This document shows positions 34,551-42,123 of a DNA stretch of 64,000 bases, one piece after another. The stretch is from Prevotella sp. Lineage in GTDB: Bacteria; Bacteroidota; Bacteroidia; Bacteroidales; Bacteroidaceae. The stretch covers positions 1 through 64,000 of the forward strand of contig JAFPZD010000083.1 in NCBI GenBank assembly GCA_017417465.1, given 5' to 3'. The notes beneath the pieces were generated by a model. It was not told where the DNA came from. It made no database searches and saw only the letters and a program-made list of their open reading frames with translations. Position numbers and translations under genes: made by a program. Position 1 is the first letter of the stretch; each line of letters opens with the position of its first letter.

Positions 34551-35255
34551 TCAGAGGAAGAAGATGCTCTCTGGCCCCATATTGAAGAGCAAGTCGAGAA
34601 TGCTCAGGTTAGGCAGAAAGCCATGCTTACTGGCAAATACCTGATAGTAAGGGCGGGCAATAAAGTCAGCATCGGGCTGGGGGTGCTTGGGGTGGATGGC
34701 TGCACGGAAATCGGCAATCGCGGATTGTGCATTACCAGCAACAGTCGTTGGGGGAAGGAAGGAAGTAGTGTGTTCGACATGAGGGTGAATGTCGAGCAGC
34801 TCACACATCGTCTCGCGGATCGCCTCATTGAAATCAAGCAGCCGCTCCCAGCGGTGTTCGGTGAAGAAGGGACGCAGGTCGTCCTCGTAATACTCAAAGA
34901 AAGGTGAGTCACCGTAGGCCGACTGCATGGCCTGCCAGTGCAAGTGACGCCAGTTTCCATGATCGGAAATGAGCGAGACCTCTCCCGCCCTCCCTGTAGG
35001 GGAGCAGATGGCAAATGCCCCCCCGCCAGATTGTTCCTCCCCCTCGGGGAGGCTGGGAGGGGTTTTTAGCTTCTCGCTTCTCACAGGCACCGTCAGCGCC
35101 TGCACACCCTGAGTGGTGGCAATCAGGCAGCGGTTGCGGTAGGTCTGCTTGACGAACGTTTCGCAGCATTCTATCTGTACCTTGTCGTAGCGATACAGCT
35201 TCTGGTACCACTGTATGGGTCCGAAATAGGTAGTGGCAAGCAGGGCGGTGGTCAT
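34551..35255 (-). CDS. WbqC-family protein with a repeat-derived insertion
   Basis: Protein of 234 residues. WbqC signatures are TYFGPIQWYQKLYRYDKVQIE, ISDHGNWRHLHWQAMQSAYGDSPFFEYYEDD and LLFNMGPES. The family occurs in polysaccharide and O-antigen loci; its activity is not firmly established. Residues about 62-94 (PPSLPEGEEQSGGGAFAICS onward) interrupt the conserved path from VPV to ISDHGNW and are encoded by GC-rich palindromes. Its ATG overlaps the stop codon of the upstream S26-like gene by four bases, so the two are translationally coupled. It is the last gene of dapB-lepB-S26-like-wbqC. Confidence 0.88.
   Translation of the reverse strand: MTTALLATTYFGPIQWYQKLYRYDKVQIECCETFVKQTYRNRCLIATTQGVQALTVPVRSEKLKTPPSLPEGEEQSGGGAFAICSPTGRAGEVSLISDHGNWRHLHWQAMQSAYGDSPFFEYYEDDLRPFFTEHRWERLLDFNEAIRETMCELLDIHPHVEHTTSFLPPTTVAGNAQSAIADFRAAIHPKHPQPDADFIARPYYQVFASKHGFLPNLSILDLLFNMGPESIFFL
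34975..35066. repeat. GC-rich palindromes inside the wbqC-like gene
   Basis: Two adjacent palindromic blocks, CCCGCCCTCCCTGTAGGGGA and CCTCCCCCTCGGGGAGGCTG, add about 33 codons in frame. The second resembles the CCCCCTCGGGGG hairpin just after hisIE (16319-16343). Confidence 0.75.
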
Positions 35256-35791
35256 AGTGGCAGACAGGTGCGGTCGTTACGCCAGCCAGCCCATAGTGGC
35301 TGGGCAGGGTCGTGGCTGTAGACGACATGTGTGACGCGCCCGATAATCTGCTCTTCCTTGACAAGGCCCTGACAAGGCAAAGCATCGCGCTGTCCCACAT
35401 CCTCCATCAAGTAATAGTCGGCATCAGCACATTGCGAAAGGCCTGGAACCACCGACAGTTCACCACCAATCACGATGGTGTCGCCAGGCACGCCACCACA
35501 ACGATAGATGGCAGGCGACGCAACGGCGGTCGGGTCAGTGCTCCAGTCGACGGCCACCAGATCGCCGCGGCAAATCTTCTGTCGGCAAATGCGCCCATAG
35601 CTGAACAGCGAGCCGCCGTTGACGCGCAGTCCATAGCTCCAGCGGTTCACCAACAGGCGGTCGCCGCGCTGCAGACGTGGAGCAAAAGCATCGTCGTCAA
35701 CAGTATAAATGGTCATTGCCAACGCCCTGAAACCAATCATCATGACGAAAGCAACGACCAATGCTATGAGAAACTTCGCTGTACTGCGCAT
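35252..35791 (-). CDS. Signal peptidase I homologue lacking both catalytic residues
   Basis: Protein of 179 residues with an N-terminal membrane segment (FLIALVVAFVMMIGFRALAM) and the S26 fold (GDRLLVNRWSYGLR, GDLVAVDW, VPGDTIVIGG). In the active family the nucleophile box reads S-M-x-P-x-L. Here the aligned residues are A35-F-A-P-R-L, so Ser is Ala. The general-base box Y-x-K-R reads A-I-Y96-R, so Lys is Tyr. It therefore should not cleave by the Ser/Lys mechanism. It lies directly after an intact lepB and is coupled to wbqC by an ATGA overlap. A chaperone or regulatory partner of LepB is possible (inference). Confidence 0.85.
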   Translation of the reverse strand: MRSTAKFLIALVVAFVMMIGFRALAMTIYTVDDDAFAPRLQRGDRLLVNRWSYGLRVNGGSLFSYGRICRQKICRGDLVAVDWSTDPTAVASPAIYRCGGVPGDTIVIGGELSVVPGLSQCADADYYLMEDVGQRDALPCQGLVKEEQIIGRVTHVVYSHDPAQPLWAGWRNDRTCLPL

Positions 35792-35794
35792 GCC

Positions 35795-35850
35795 TCAATT
35801 CTCAATCCTCAATCCTCAAATCTCAATTCTCAAATCTCAATTCTCAAATC
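35795..35850. repeat. AATTCTC/AATCCTC heptamer tract after lepB
   Basis: About eight units of a 7-base repeat fill the gap between the lepB stop codon and the S26-like start codon. Confidence 0.9.
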
Positions 35851-37348
35851 ACTTAATGTTGTCCACCACCCGGAAGAGGCGGTTCCAGCGGATACCGCTG
35901 ATGAAGCTACGATCGGGGTCGCTCGACCACCAGATAAAGATGGGCTTGCCGACAATGTGGTCCTCGGGCACGAAGCCCCAATAGCGCGAGTCGGCAGAGT
36001 TATGGCGGTTGTCGCCCTGCATCCAGTAGTAGTCCATCTTGAAGGTGTACTCGTCGGTCTGCTCACCATTAATATAAATCAGTGAGTCGCGCAGCTCCAG
36101 CGTGTTACCCTCGTAGGCACGGATAGGCCGCTCGTAGATGGCATAGTTGTCGAGTGTCAGCTTCAGCGTCGCGCCCTTCTTCGGAATCCAGATGGGGCCG
36201 TAGTTGTCGCGCGTCCAGTGGGTATTGCCGTTCTGTGGGTAGAGGTCCCACATGTCGGTGCTCTTCACCGGCTCAATGCTCTCCACCAGGTCGGGACGAC
36301 TCTTCAGGAAGTCGTAGGTCGACTTTGTCATCGGCATCATCACGTGGCTGTTGATCAACTGGATGCTGCCGTCGCTCTTCAGGGCTGCACGGTCGGGGGG
36401 TGTCAGGTTCAGGTCTTCACAGGTGATGCCGTGCTCCTTGAGCATGGCGTCGTCGAGGACGACACGGTCGACAAACTGCACCTCGTACTGATATTGCACG
36501 TTGTCGGGCTCCTTATTAGGCTTGCCGTTCAGATAGACGATGTGGTCCTTCACCTCCAGGGTGTCGCCAGGCAGACCCACGCAGCGCTTCACGTAGTTCT
36601 CGCGGCGGTCGGTGGGGCGGGTGTCTATCAGACCGTATTCCAGAGCGTTGCTCTTCAGATACTCCTTACCGAGGGCATACACCTCGCCAAAGATGCGCAG
36701 CTGCTCGGCCTTGGGCAGCGTGTCGATGACCTGCACGTCGGGATGCAGCTGTGCAAAGGCTTGATAACCGTAGTAGTAGCACAGGTGGTAATACTCCGTC
36801 TGATAGGGCATATTGGCACAGATGGTATCGCCAGCCGGGTAGTTGAACACTACGATATCGTTCAGTTCCACCTTGCCCAGGCCTTTCACACGGCGGTAGT
36901 CCCAGTGAGGCCACTCGATATACGACTTGATGTTACCCAAGGGCAGGGTATGCTGCGTCAGGGGGACGGTGAGCGGCGTCTGCGGGATGCGCGGCCCATA
37001 GCTCACCTTCGAGACGAACAGATAGTCGCCCGTGAGTAACGACTTCTCTAACGACGACGAGGGTATGACGTAGTTCTGGAAAAAGAACTGGTTGATGAAA
37101 TAGACGGCCACGAGGGCGAAGACGATGGCGTCGACCCACGACATGACGAAGCGGATGGGACCCTCGCTGTCCTTCCACCACTGCCAGTTGATCTTTTTCG
37201 AAATATAGGCATCGTAGATGAAAGGCACCACAATGAGGCCTAACCACGACTTTACCCAGTACAGGAATAACAGATACAGAATGAGCACAACGATAAACTT
37301 GGCCCATTGCTTCTTCATATTCAGTTTCTTCTTTTCTCTTTTGTCCAT
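35849..37348 (-). CDS. lepB: Signal peptidase I
   Basis: Protein of 499 residues, larger than E. coli LepB. Membrane segments lie near 17-46 and 72-90. Catalytic Ser99 (IPSSSLEKSL) and Lys254 (NYVKRCVGLPGDTL) are both present. Large insertions separate the boxes, as is usual in Bacteroidales. It cleaves signal peptides on the periplasmic face of the inner membrane. Start at 37348 (MDKREKKKLN) or at 37318 (MKKQWAKF). It follows dapB by 16 bases and precedes the catalytically empty paralogue. Confidence 0.95.
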   Translation of the reverse strand: MDKREKKKLNMKKQWAKFIVVLILYLLFLYWVKSWLGLIVVPFIYDAYISKKINWQWWKDSEGPIRFVMSWVDAIVFALVAVYFINQFFFQNYVIPSSSLEKSLLTGDYLFVSKVSYGPRIPQTPLTVPLTQHTLPLGNIKSYIEWPHWDYRRVKGLGKVELNDIVVFNYPAGDTICANMPYQTEYYHLCYYYGYQAFAQLHPDVQVIDTLPKAEQLRIFGEVYALGKEYLKSNALEYGLIDTRPTDRRENYVKRCVGLPGDTLEVKDHIVYLNGKPNKEPDNVQYQYEVQFVDRVVLDDAMLKEHGITCEDLNLTPPDRAALKSDGSIQLINSHVMMPMTKSTYDFLKSRPDLVESIEPVKSTDMWDLYPQNGNTHWTRDNYGPIWIPKKGATLKLTLDNYAIYERPIRAYEGNTLELRDSLIYINGEQTDEYTFKMDYYWMQGDNRHNSADSRYWGFVPEDHIVGKPIFIWWSSDPDRSFISGIRWNRLFRVVDNIK

Positions 37349-37364
37349 AATTTGCTAAGGTCGT

Positions 37365-38123
37365 TCAAAAATCAAACATATCGCTGATGGTCAGCAGACC
37401 CTGATGATCCTTCGTATACTCAGCAGCCAGCACGGCACCTAAGGCAAAGCCCTGGCGCGAATGGGCGTCATGGGTAATCGTGATGCTGTCGGCAGCAGAG
37501 TCGTACTGTACGCTGTGGATGCCCGGGACCTCGCCACGGCGGATGCTATCGATGCGCACCATGTCACGACTGCCACCCATGACGAAGCCTGCTGTCTGGC
37601 CGTCACCGTTCACGAGGCGCCCCGGCTCCCAGTCGGTCTTGCGGTCGAGCTGTTCGACAACCTCCTCAGCCAGCGTGATGGCCGTGCCACTGGGATGGTC
37701 GAGCTTATGCACGTGGTGGGTCTCCTCGATCTTCACATCGTACTGGGGGAAGCGGTTCATCAGCTTAGCCAGGTAGCGGTTGACGGCCGAGAAAATGGCC
37801 ATGCCCACCGAGAAGTTACTGGCCCAGAACAGCGTTTGGCCGCCCTCGCTGCAGGCGCGGCTCACGTCATCGCCATGCTCTTTCATCCACCCTGTGCTGC
37901 CACTGACCACTTTCACACCTTTGGCAAAGGCTTTCACGTAGTTTCCGTAGGCTGCCGTGGGCGACGTGAACTCAATGGCCACGTCGGCAGAGGCAAAGCG
38001 GGGGCTATCGAACTCCTCCTGATTATCTACGTCGATGATGCTTACAATTTCATGTCCACGGCTCACGGCAATCTCTTCAATCAGCTTGCCCATCTTGCCG
38101 TAGCCTATCAATGCTATTTTCAT
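37365..38123 (-). CDS. dapB: 4-hydroxy-tetrahydrodipicolinate reductase
   Basis: Protein of 252 residues for lysine and diaminopimelate synthesis. The N-terminal dinucleotide-binding fold (MKIALIGYGKMGKLIEE) is followed by GSTGWMKEHGDDV and the substrate loop ETHHVHKLDHPSGTAI, with the catalytic His/Lys pair in it. The start is at the usual family position. First gene of dapB-lepB-S26-like-wbqC. A -7 element (TACCTTTG, minus strand) is at 38158-38165. Confidence 0.95.
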   Translation of the reverse strand: MKIALIGYGKMGKLIEEIAVSRGHEIVSIIDVDNQEEFDSPRFASADVAIEFTSPTAAYGNYVKAFAKGVKVVSGSTGWMKEHGDDVSRACSEGGQTLFWASNFSVGMAIFSAVNRYLAKLMNRFPQYDVKIEETHHVHKLDHPSGTAITLAEEVVEQLDRKTDWEPGRLVNGDGQTAGFVMGGSRDMVRIDSIRRGEVPGIHSVQYDSAADSITITHDAHSRQGFALGAVLAAEYTKDHQGLLTISDMFDF

Positions 38124-38157
38124 ATCAAACTAATTACCTTATTGTTTTTTCAGCCTG

Positions 38158-38165
38158 CAAAGGTA
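38158..38165 (-). promoter_or_regulatory. -7 element of the dapB operon
   Basis: TACCTTTG followed by GCAGGCTG on the minus strand, 35 bases before dapB. A TTG lies 18 bases upstream, slightly short of the usual spacing. Confidence 0.6.
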
Positions 38166-38270
38166 CACATTTTTACGCACATACAATGTCTTTTCAACAC
38201 AAAATAACATTCTTTCTTGTTTGAAATGAAAAAAAATGCCGACCAACACCGCACTTTGAAAACTTTTTTG

Positions 38271-38278
38271 TACTTTTG
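38271..38278 (+). promoter_or_regulatory. -7 element of the DUF2851 gene
   Basis: TACTTTTG followed by GCAC, 19 bases before the ATG. No good -33 element at the right distance. Confidence 0.5.
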
Positions 38279-38296
38279 CACAAATTTTTCAGCCGA

Positions 38297-39601
38297 ATGG
38301 AACAACTGCTGCACTACGTCTGGAAGCACAAAATGCTGCCATTACGCCAGCTCGAGACCACCGACCACCGCAGCGTGGAGGTCATCGACCCAGGATTGCA
38401 CAACCGCAACGCCGGCCCCGACTTCTTCAATGCGAAGGTCAGGATTGGCGAGACCGTATGGGTGGGCAACGTCGAGATTCACACCAAGGCCAGCGACTGG
38501 TACCAGCATGGGCACGACCGCGACCCACGCTATAACAATGTCGTGCTGCACGTCGTGGAACAAGCCGACACCGATGTGCAGACGCAGGAGGGGAACTACC
38601 TGCCACAACTGTGCATCGAGGTGCCTAAAACGGTTAGCGAGCACTACCGCGAACTGCTCTCTACCGACCACTATCCGCCTTGCTACCAGATTATTCCAAG
38701 TCTGACGCCACTGATGATACACGCATGGATGGCGGCCCTGCAGACCGAACGGCTGGAACAGAAGACGGAAGCCATACAGCGGCGGGTGGAACTGGCGGGC
38801 GGCTCGTGGGAGGATGCCTACTTCGTGACCCTCGCCCGCAACTATGGCTTTGGTATCAACGGCGATGCATTCGAGCAGTGGGCACAGCACGTGCCACTCA
38901 ACGTTGTAGGCAAGCACCGCGACGACCTGTTCCAGGTGGAGGCGCTGTTTATGGGCCAGGCCGGACTGCTGCAGCCGGAAGCCATCCCCCCACGCTATCA
39001 GCAGGATGCCCTCAACGAGGGCTACTTTGCTCGTCTGCGCAACGAGTATCTCTATCTGGCCCATAAGTTCACGCTGTCACCGATGGACTACTCGCTCTGG
39101 CGCTTCCTCCGTCTGCGGCCACAGAACTTCCCCCATGTGCGCATCGCCCAGCTGGCAAACCTCTACTACGAGGGGCGAGCAGGGTTGAGCGCCCTCTTGG
39201 AGTGCGACACGCTCGATGCCCTGCGCAACCTGTTGCAGACGCATGTCACCCCATACTGGGAGACGCATTATGTCTTCGGCTCCGAAAGTCCGAAGAACAA
39301 GAAGCGGCTCTCAAAGGCGTCGGCCGACCTGCTGACCATCAACACTGCCGTGCCCATGCTCTTCGCCGTCGGGCGTCACCGTCACAAAGAGGAATACTGC
39401 GACCGCGCATTCGACTTCCTCGAACAGCTGAAGGCCGAGCAGAACCACATCATCCGCCTATGGCAGGAGTGTGGCCTCGACGTTAAAAACGCCGGCGACT
39501 CACAAGCTCTCATCCAGCTCAAAAAGGAGTACTGCGACCGCCGCGACTGCCTACGATGCCGCATCGGCTACGAATACCTGAAAAGAAGTGAACAGAAGTG
39601 A
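38297..39601 (+). CDS. DUF2851-family protein
   Basis: Protein of 434 residues from the ATG at 38297 (MEQLLHYVWKHKML). The -7 element at 38271 overlaps any earlier start. VEVIDPGLHNRNAGPDFFNAKVRIGETVWVGNVE is the signature of this Bacteroidetes family of unknown function. Four cysteines near the end (C-x-R-R-D-C-L-R-C-R) could bind metal. No signal peptide. It is divergent from dapB. Confidence 0.88.
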   Translation: MEQLLHYVWKHKMLPLRQLETTDHRSVEVIDPGLHNRNAGPDFFNAKVRIGETVWVGNVEIHTKASDWYQHGHDRDPRYNNVVLHVVEQADTDVQTQEGNYLPQLCIEVPKTVSEHYRELLSTDHYPPCYQIIPSLTPLMIHAWMAALQTERLEQKTEAIQRRVELAGGSWEDAYFVTLARNYGFGINGDAFEQWAQHVPLNVVGKHRDDLFQVEALFMGQAGLLQPEAIPPRYQQDALNEGYFARLRNEYLYLAHKFTLSPMDYSLWRFLRLRPQNFPHVRIAQLANLYYEGRAGLSALLECDTLDALRNLLQTHVTPYWETHYVFGSESPKNKKRLSKASADLLTINTAVPMLFAVGRHRHKEEYCDRAFDFLEQLKAEQNHIIRLWQECGLDVKNAGDSQALIQLKKEYCDRRDCLRCRIGYEYLKRSEQK

Positions 39602-39604
39602 TTT

Positions 39605-39697
39605 CACGACTGGGAACAGCGTTATCACGACTGGAAACAGCGTTATCACGTTATGACGTTATAACGTTATAACGACCGGAAACAGCGTAATCACGAA
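39605..39697. repeat. 21-bp tandem array (CACGACTGGGAACAGCGTTAT unit)
   Basis: CACGAC starts at 39605 and 39626 and CACG at 39647, with period 21. A further diverged unit follows after a GTTATAACGTTATAACG palindrome. It fills the gap between the DUF2851 gene and the thioesterase. Confidence 0.88.
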
Positions 39698-39721
39698 ACA
39701 AAAAACAAGAAGAGAAAAAAC

Positions 39722-40135
39722 ATGAACTACATCTTTGAGACCCACATGGAAGTGCGCGACTACGAGTGCGACATCGAGGGCATCGTCAACAATGCCCAAT
39801 ACGTCCATTACTGCGAGCACACCCGCCACCTGTTTCTCAAGCAGTGTGGACTGAGCTTCGCTGACATGCACCGCAAAGGCGTCGACGCCGTCGTGGCACG
39901 CATGCAACTGCAGTTCAAGGCGCCCTTACGGCCCGACGACGAGTTCCGCTCGTGTCTGAACCTCACGAAAGAGGGCATCAAGTACGTTTTCCATCAGGAC
40001 ATCTACCGCTGTGCCGACAACCAGCTGTGCTTCCGTGGACGCATCGAGCTGGTAGCCCTCGTCAACGGACGCCTCGCACCAAGTGAGGACTACGACCGCG
40101 CTTTCGAGAAATACATGACCACAATTGAGAATTGA
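39722..40135 (+). CDS. 4-hydroxybenzoyl-CoA thioesterase-like (YbgC-type) acyl-CoA thioesterase
   Basis: Protein of 137 residues with a hotdog fold. The active-site region DYECDIEGIVNNAQYVHYCEHTR carries the N-N-A-x-Y pattern of YbgC/FadM proteins, with Asp-to-Glu variation at the usual catalytic Asp (D-I-E-G-I-V-N). It hydrolyses short acyl-CoA or acyl-ACP; the substrate is unknown. The C-terminus runs into a heptamer tract (TTIEN). Confidence 0.88.
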   Translation: MNYIFETHMEVRDYECDIEGIVNNAQYVHYCEHTRHLFLKQCGLSFADMHRKGVDAVVARMQLQFKAPLRPDDEFRSCLNLTKEGIKYVFHQDIYRCADNQLCFRGRIELVALVNGRLAPSEDYDRAFEKYMTTIEN

Positions 40136-40316
40136 CAATTGACAATTGAGAATTATGAATTGAGAATTATGATTAGATTTGTCGTCAGAAGGGGGGGCGA
40201 AGAACCACCGTCGGTTTTTTGAAGGGCCATAACTAATCATAATTCTCAATTCAAAATTCTCAATTCTCAACTCTCAATTCTCAATTCGCCTAATTCTCAA
40301 TTCTCAACTAACAAAT
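40125..40316. repeat. AATTGAG/AATTCTC heptamer tracts arranged as an inverted pair
   Basis: Rightward AATTGAC/AATTGAG units (40125-40170) are mirrored by AATTCTC units (40237-40316) about 70 bases later. The two halves can pair into a long imperfect stem. The right half lies directly before dprA and occupies its translation initiation region. Confidence 0.85.
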
Positions 40317-40321
40317 AGTCC

Positions 40322-41452
40322 ATGTCTTCCGAAGAAATCTTCTACACCATAGCCTTCACCCGCCTGACAGGTTTCAACAGCCAGACCGCCCAGCTGCTCT
40401 ACCGCGAGCTGGGGAGCGCCAAGGCCATCTACGACCACCGTTCCGACATCGCCGACATCATCCCCGACTGCTCGCCACGCGTAGTCGAGTCACTACGCAA
40501 CTGGGATGACGCCATGAAGCGCGCCACCGCCGAGATGACATTCATCGGCCAGCACAAGATACAAGCTCTCACCCTCAACGACCCCGCCTACCCACGGCGA
40601 CTCGCCGATTGTCCCGACGCACCTATTATTATATACTATCGTGGCACGACCGACCTTAACCAGCAACGCGTCATCAACATGGTTGGCACACGCCGCTGCA
40701 CGACCTACGGACAGGATTTGGTCCGCCGCTTCATCACGCAGTTGAAAGTCCTCTGTCCGCAAGTACTCATCGTCAGCGGACTGGCCTACGGCATCGACAT
40801 CTGTGCACACCGCCAGGCACTTGCCAGCGGCTACGACACTGTTGGCGTGCTGGCCCACGGCCTCGACACCATCTACCCTGCCCCACACCGCCAGACAGCG
40901 ACGGAGATGGTATGCCACGGTGGCCTCCTCACCGAATATGTTACACAGACAGAGCCCATGGCCAACAACTTCCGACAGCGCAACCGCATTGTCGCCGGTG
41001 TGAGCGATGCTACCATCGTCGTCGAGTCGGCAGCCAAAGGCGGTGCACTCATCACCGCCCGCATCGCCCAGGATTACGGGCGCGACGTCTTTGCCTTCCC
41101 AGGGCCCGTGGGCGCCCCCTACTCCGAGGGCTGCAACAACCTCATCCGCGACAACCGCGCCGCCCTTATCTCCTCGGCCGACGACTTCGTCGCAGCCATG
41201 GGGTGGCAGGTAGACGCCCAGCGCGAAAAGGCGAAGGCTGTCGGCATCGAGCGCCACCTCTTCCCCAACCTCTCGCCCGACGAGCAGGCCATCGTCAACC
41301 TCCTCTCTACCAACAACGACCTCCAGCTGAACGTCATCAGCGTCCATCTGAACAAACCCATCGGTGCCATCACCGCTCTCCTCTTCAATCTGGAAATGAA
41401 AGGCGTGGTAAAACCCCTCGCCGGCGGCACCTACCACCTACTAATGGCCTGA
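40322..41452 (+). CDS. dprA: DNA-processing protein A
   Basis: Protein of 376 residues. A helical N-terminal region precedes the Rossmann-fold DprA core (INMVGTRRCTTYG, VSGLAYGIDICAHRQAL, GVLAHGLDTIYPAPHR, FRQRNRIVAGVSDATIVVES), followed by a C-terminal winged helix (LSPDEQAIVNLLS to GGTYHLL). It loads RecA on incoming single-stranded DNA during transformation. The gene is widespread, including in species not known to take up DNA. Confidence 0.96.
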   Translation: MSSEEIFYTIAFTRLTGFNSQTAQLLYRELGSAKAIYDHRSDIADIIPDCSPRVVESLRNWDDAMKRATAEMTFIGQHKIQALTLNDPAYPRRLADCPDAPIIIYYRGTTDLNQQRVINMVGTRRCTTYGQDLVRRFITQLKVLCPQVLIVSGLAYGIDICAHRQALASGYDTVGVLAHGLDTIYPAPHRQTATEMVCHGGLLTEYVTQTEPMANNFRQRNRIVAGVSDATIVVESAAKGGALITARIAQDYGRDVFAFPGPVGAPYSEGCNNLIRDNRAALISSADDFVAAMGWQVDAQREKAKAVGIERHLFPNLSPDEQAIVNLLSTNNDLQLNVISVHLNKPIGAITALLFNLEMKGVVKPLAGGTYHLLMA

Positions 41453-41705
41453 CTTGGCGGAAGACTCATTGTAAAAGCGCTCTACATCTCCTCAACTCCT
41501 TGCTCCTCCGCTCGGATTTGCCGCTTCGCTCTCCGTTGTAGGGAATCTTGCTTGTCAAATTCCGAATCGGGTGGAACGGCGGCAAAGCCGAGCGGACATG
41601 CATGATTCCCTACGCTCACAGAGGTCCAGCGTGGTGAACTGAGTATCTACCGTCTCAATAGATTTTCGAAAGAAACGTTAAATCCGAAAGATTCCCTAAC
41701 ATTTC
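41453..41705. other. Intergenic region after dprA with a TIR element
   Basis: No gene seen. It holds octamer CTCCTCAA-type sequence (about 41490-41510) and, at 41538-41613, a 76-base segment with perfect 10-base inverted ends (GTAGGGAATC/GATTCCCTAC) listed separately. Confidence 0.6.
41538..41613. repeat. 76-bp inverted-repeat element (GTAGGGAATC ends)
   Basis: Perfect 10-base terminal inverted repeats surround TTGCTTGTCAAATTCCGAAT and an AACGGCGGCAAAGCCG block. Related pieces are at 41757 (GTAGGGATTCTTGCCTGTCA) and 45560-45640 (TGTAGGGAATCTTGCTTGTC, AAATTCCGAATCGGC), with CGGCTTTGCCG in the opposite orientation there. Confidence 0.75.
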
Positions 41706-41737
41706 TTTGCTCAATTTAGTTTTTTTCCCTACCTTTG
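41706..41737 (+). promoter_or_regulatory. Strong Bacteroidetes-type promoter with a long leader
   Basis: TTTG (41706-41709), 20 bases, TACCTTTG (41730-41737), an exact match. The next coding start is 387 bases downstream, so the transcript begins with a long non-coding leader or is a separate RNA. Confidence 0.82.
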
Positions 41738-41743
41738 CAACAT

Positions 41744-42060
41744 CGTCAGTTAGCCCGTAGGGATTCTTGCCTGTCAAGTTCCCAAGGGGCGGCGGGCGGT
41801 CATATATATGAGAAAGACGTTTTCGAACGTCTGTCGTTGTGCATCTTGAACTTCGCAACTTCATAGCCACAGCAGACAGATGACAACCGAGACGTCTACG
41901 TGGTGCGTATCTATATACCTTATTATTATATAGTTCGTACTGGCGTGGGCTAACTGCGTTGTCTATCCTGTGTGGCGAGGCAATGCGAAGGCCCAAGATG
42001 CCAGGATGGGCAGAGAAACAGACACCTACGCCTTTTTTGTATCTATGCCACAACTGAAAC
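41744..42060 (+). ncRNA. Candidate structured leader RNA or independent small RNA
   Basis: Between the promoter and the next gene there is no open frame of note, but several stems. AGACGTTTTCGAACGTCT (41815-41832) is a perfect hairpin with a TTCG loop. GGCGTGGG (41943-41950) can pair with CCTACGCC (42026-42033, one G-U), and is followed by TTTTTTG, as in an intrinsic terminator. Further on GCCGACTCCGGGGTGGC precedes the start codon. This could be an attenuator controlling the secreted-protein pair downstream, or a 300-base RNA of its own. I cannot place it in a known RNA family. Confidence 0.45.
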
Positions 42061-42123
42061 CCAAAACATCAAGAACCTGCCGACTCCGGGGTGGCTGTAG
42101 GCAACAAAAACAACTGATTTACA

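Noticed and set aside
34437..34907. 156-codon plus-strand frame
   Set aside because: It starts within the inverted-repeat element and runs antisense to the wbqC-like gene; the translation is repeat-derived.
41655..42053. 132-codon minus-strand frame over the leader region
   Set aside because: It lies antisense to a region with an exact-consensus plus-strand promoter and stem-loops; no domain is recognised.
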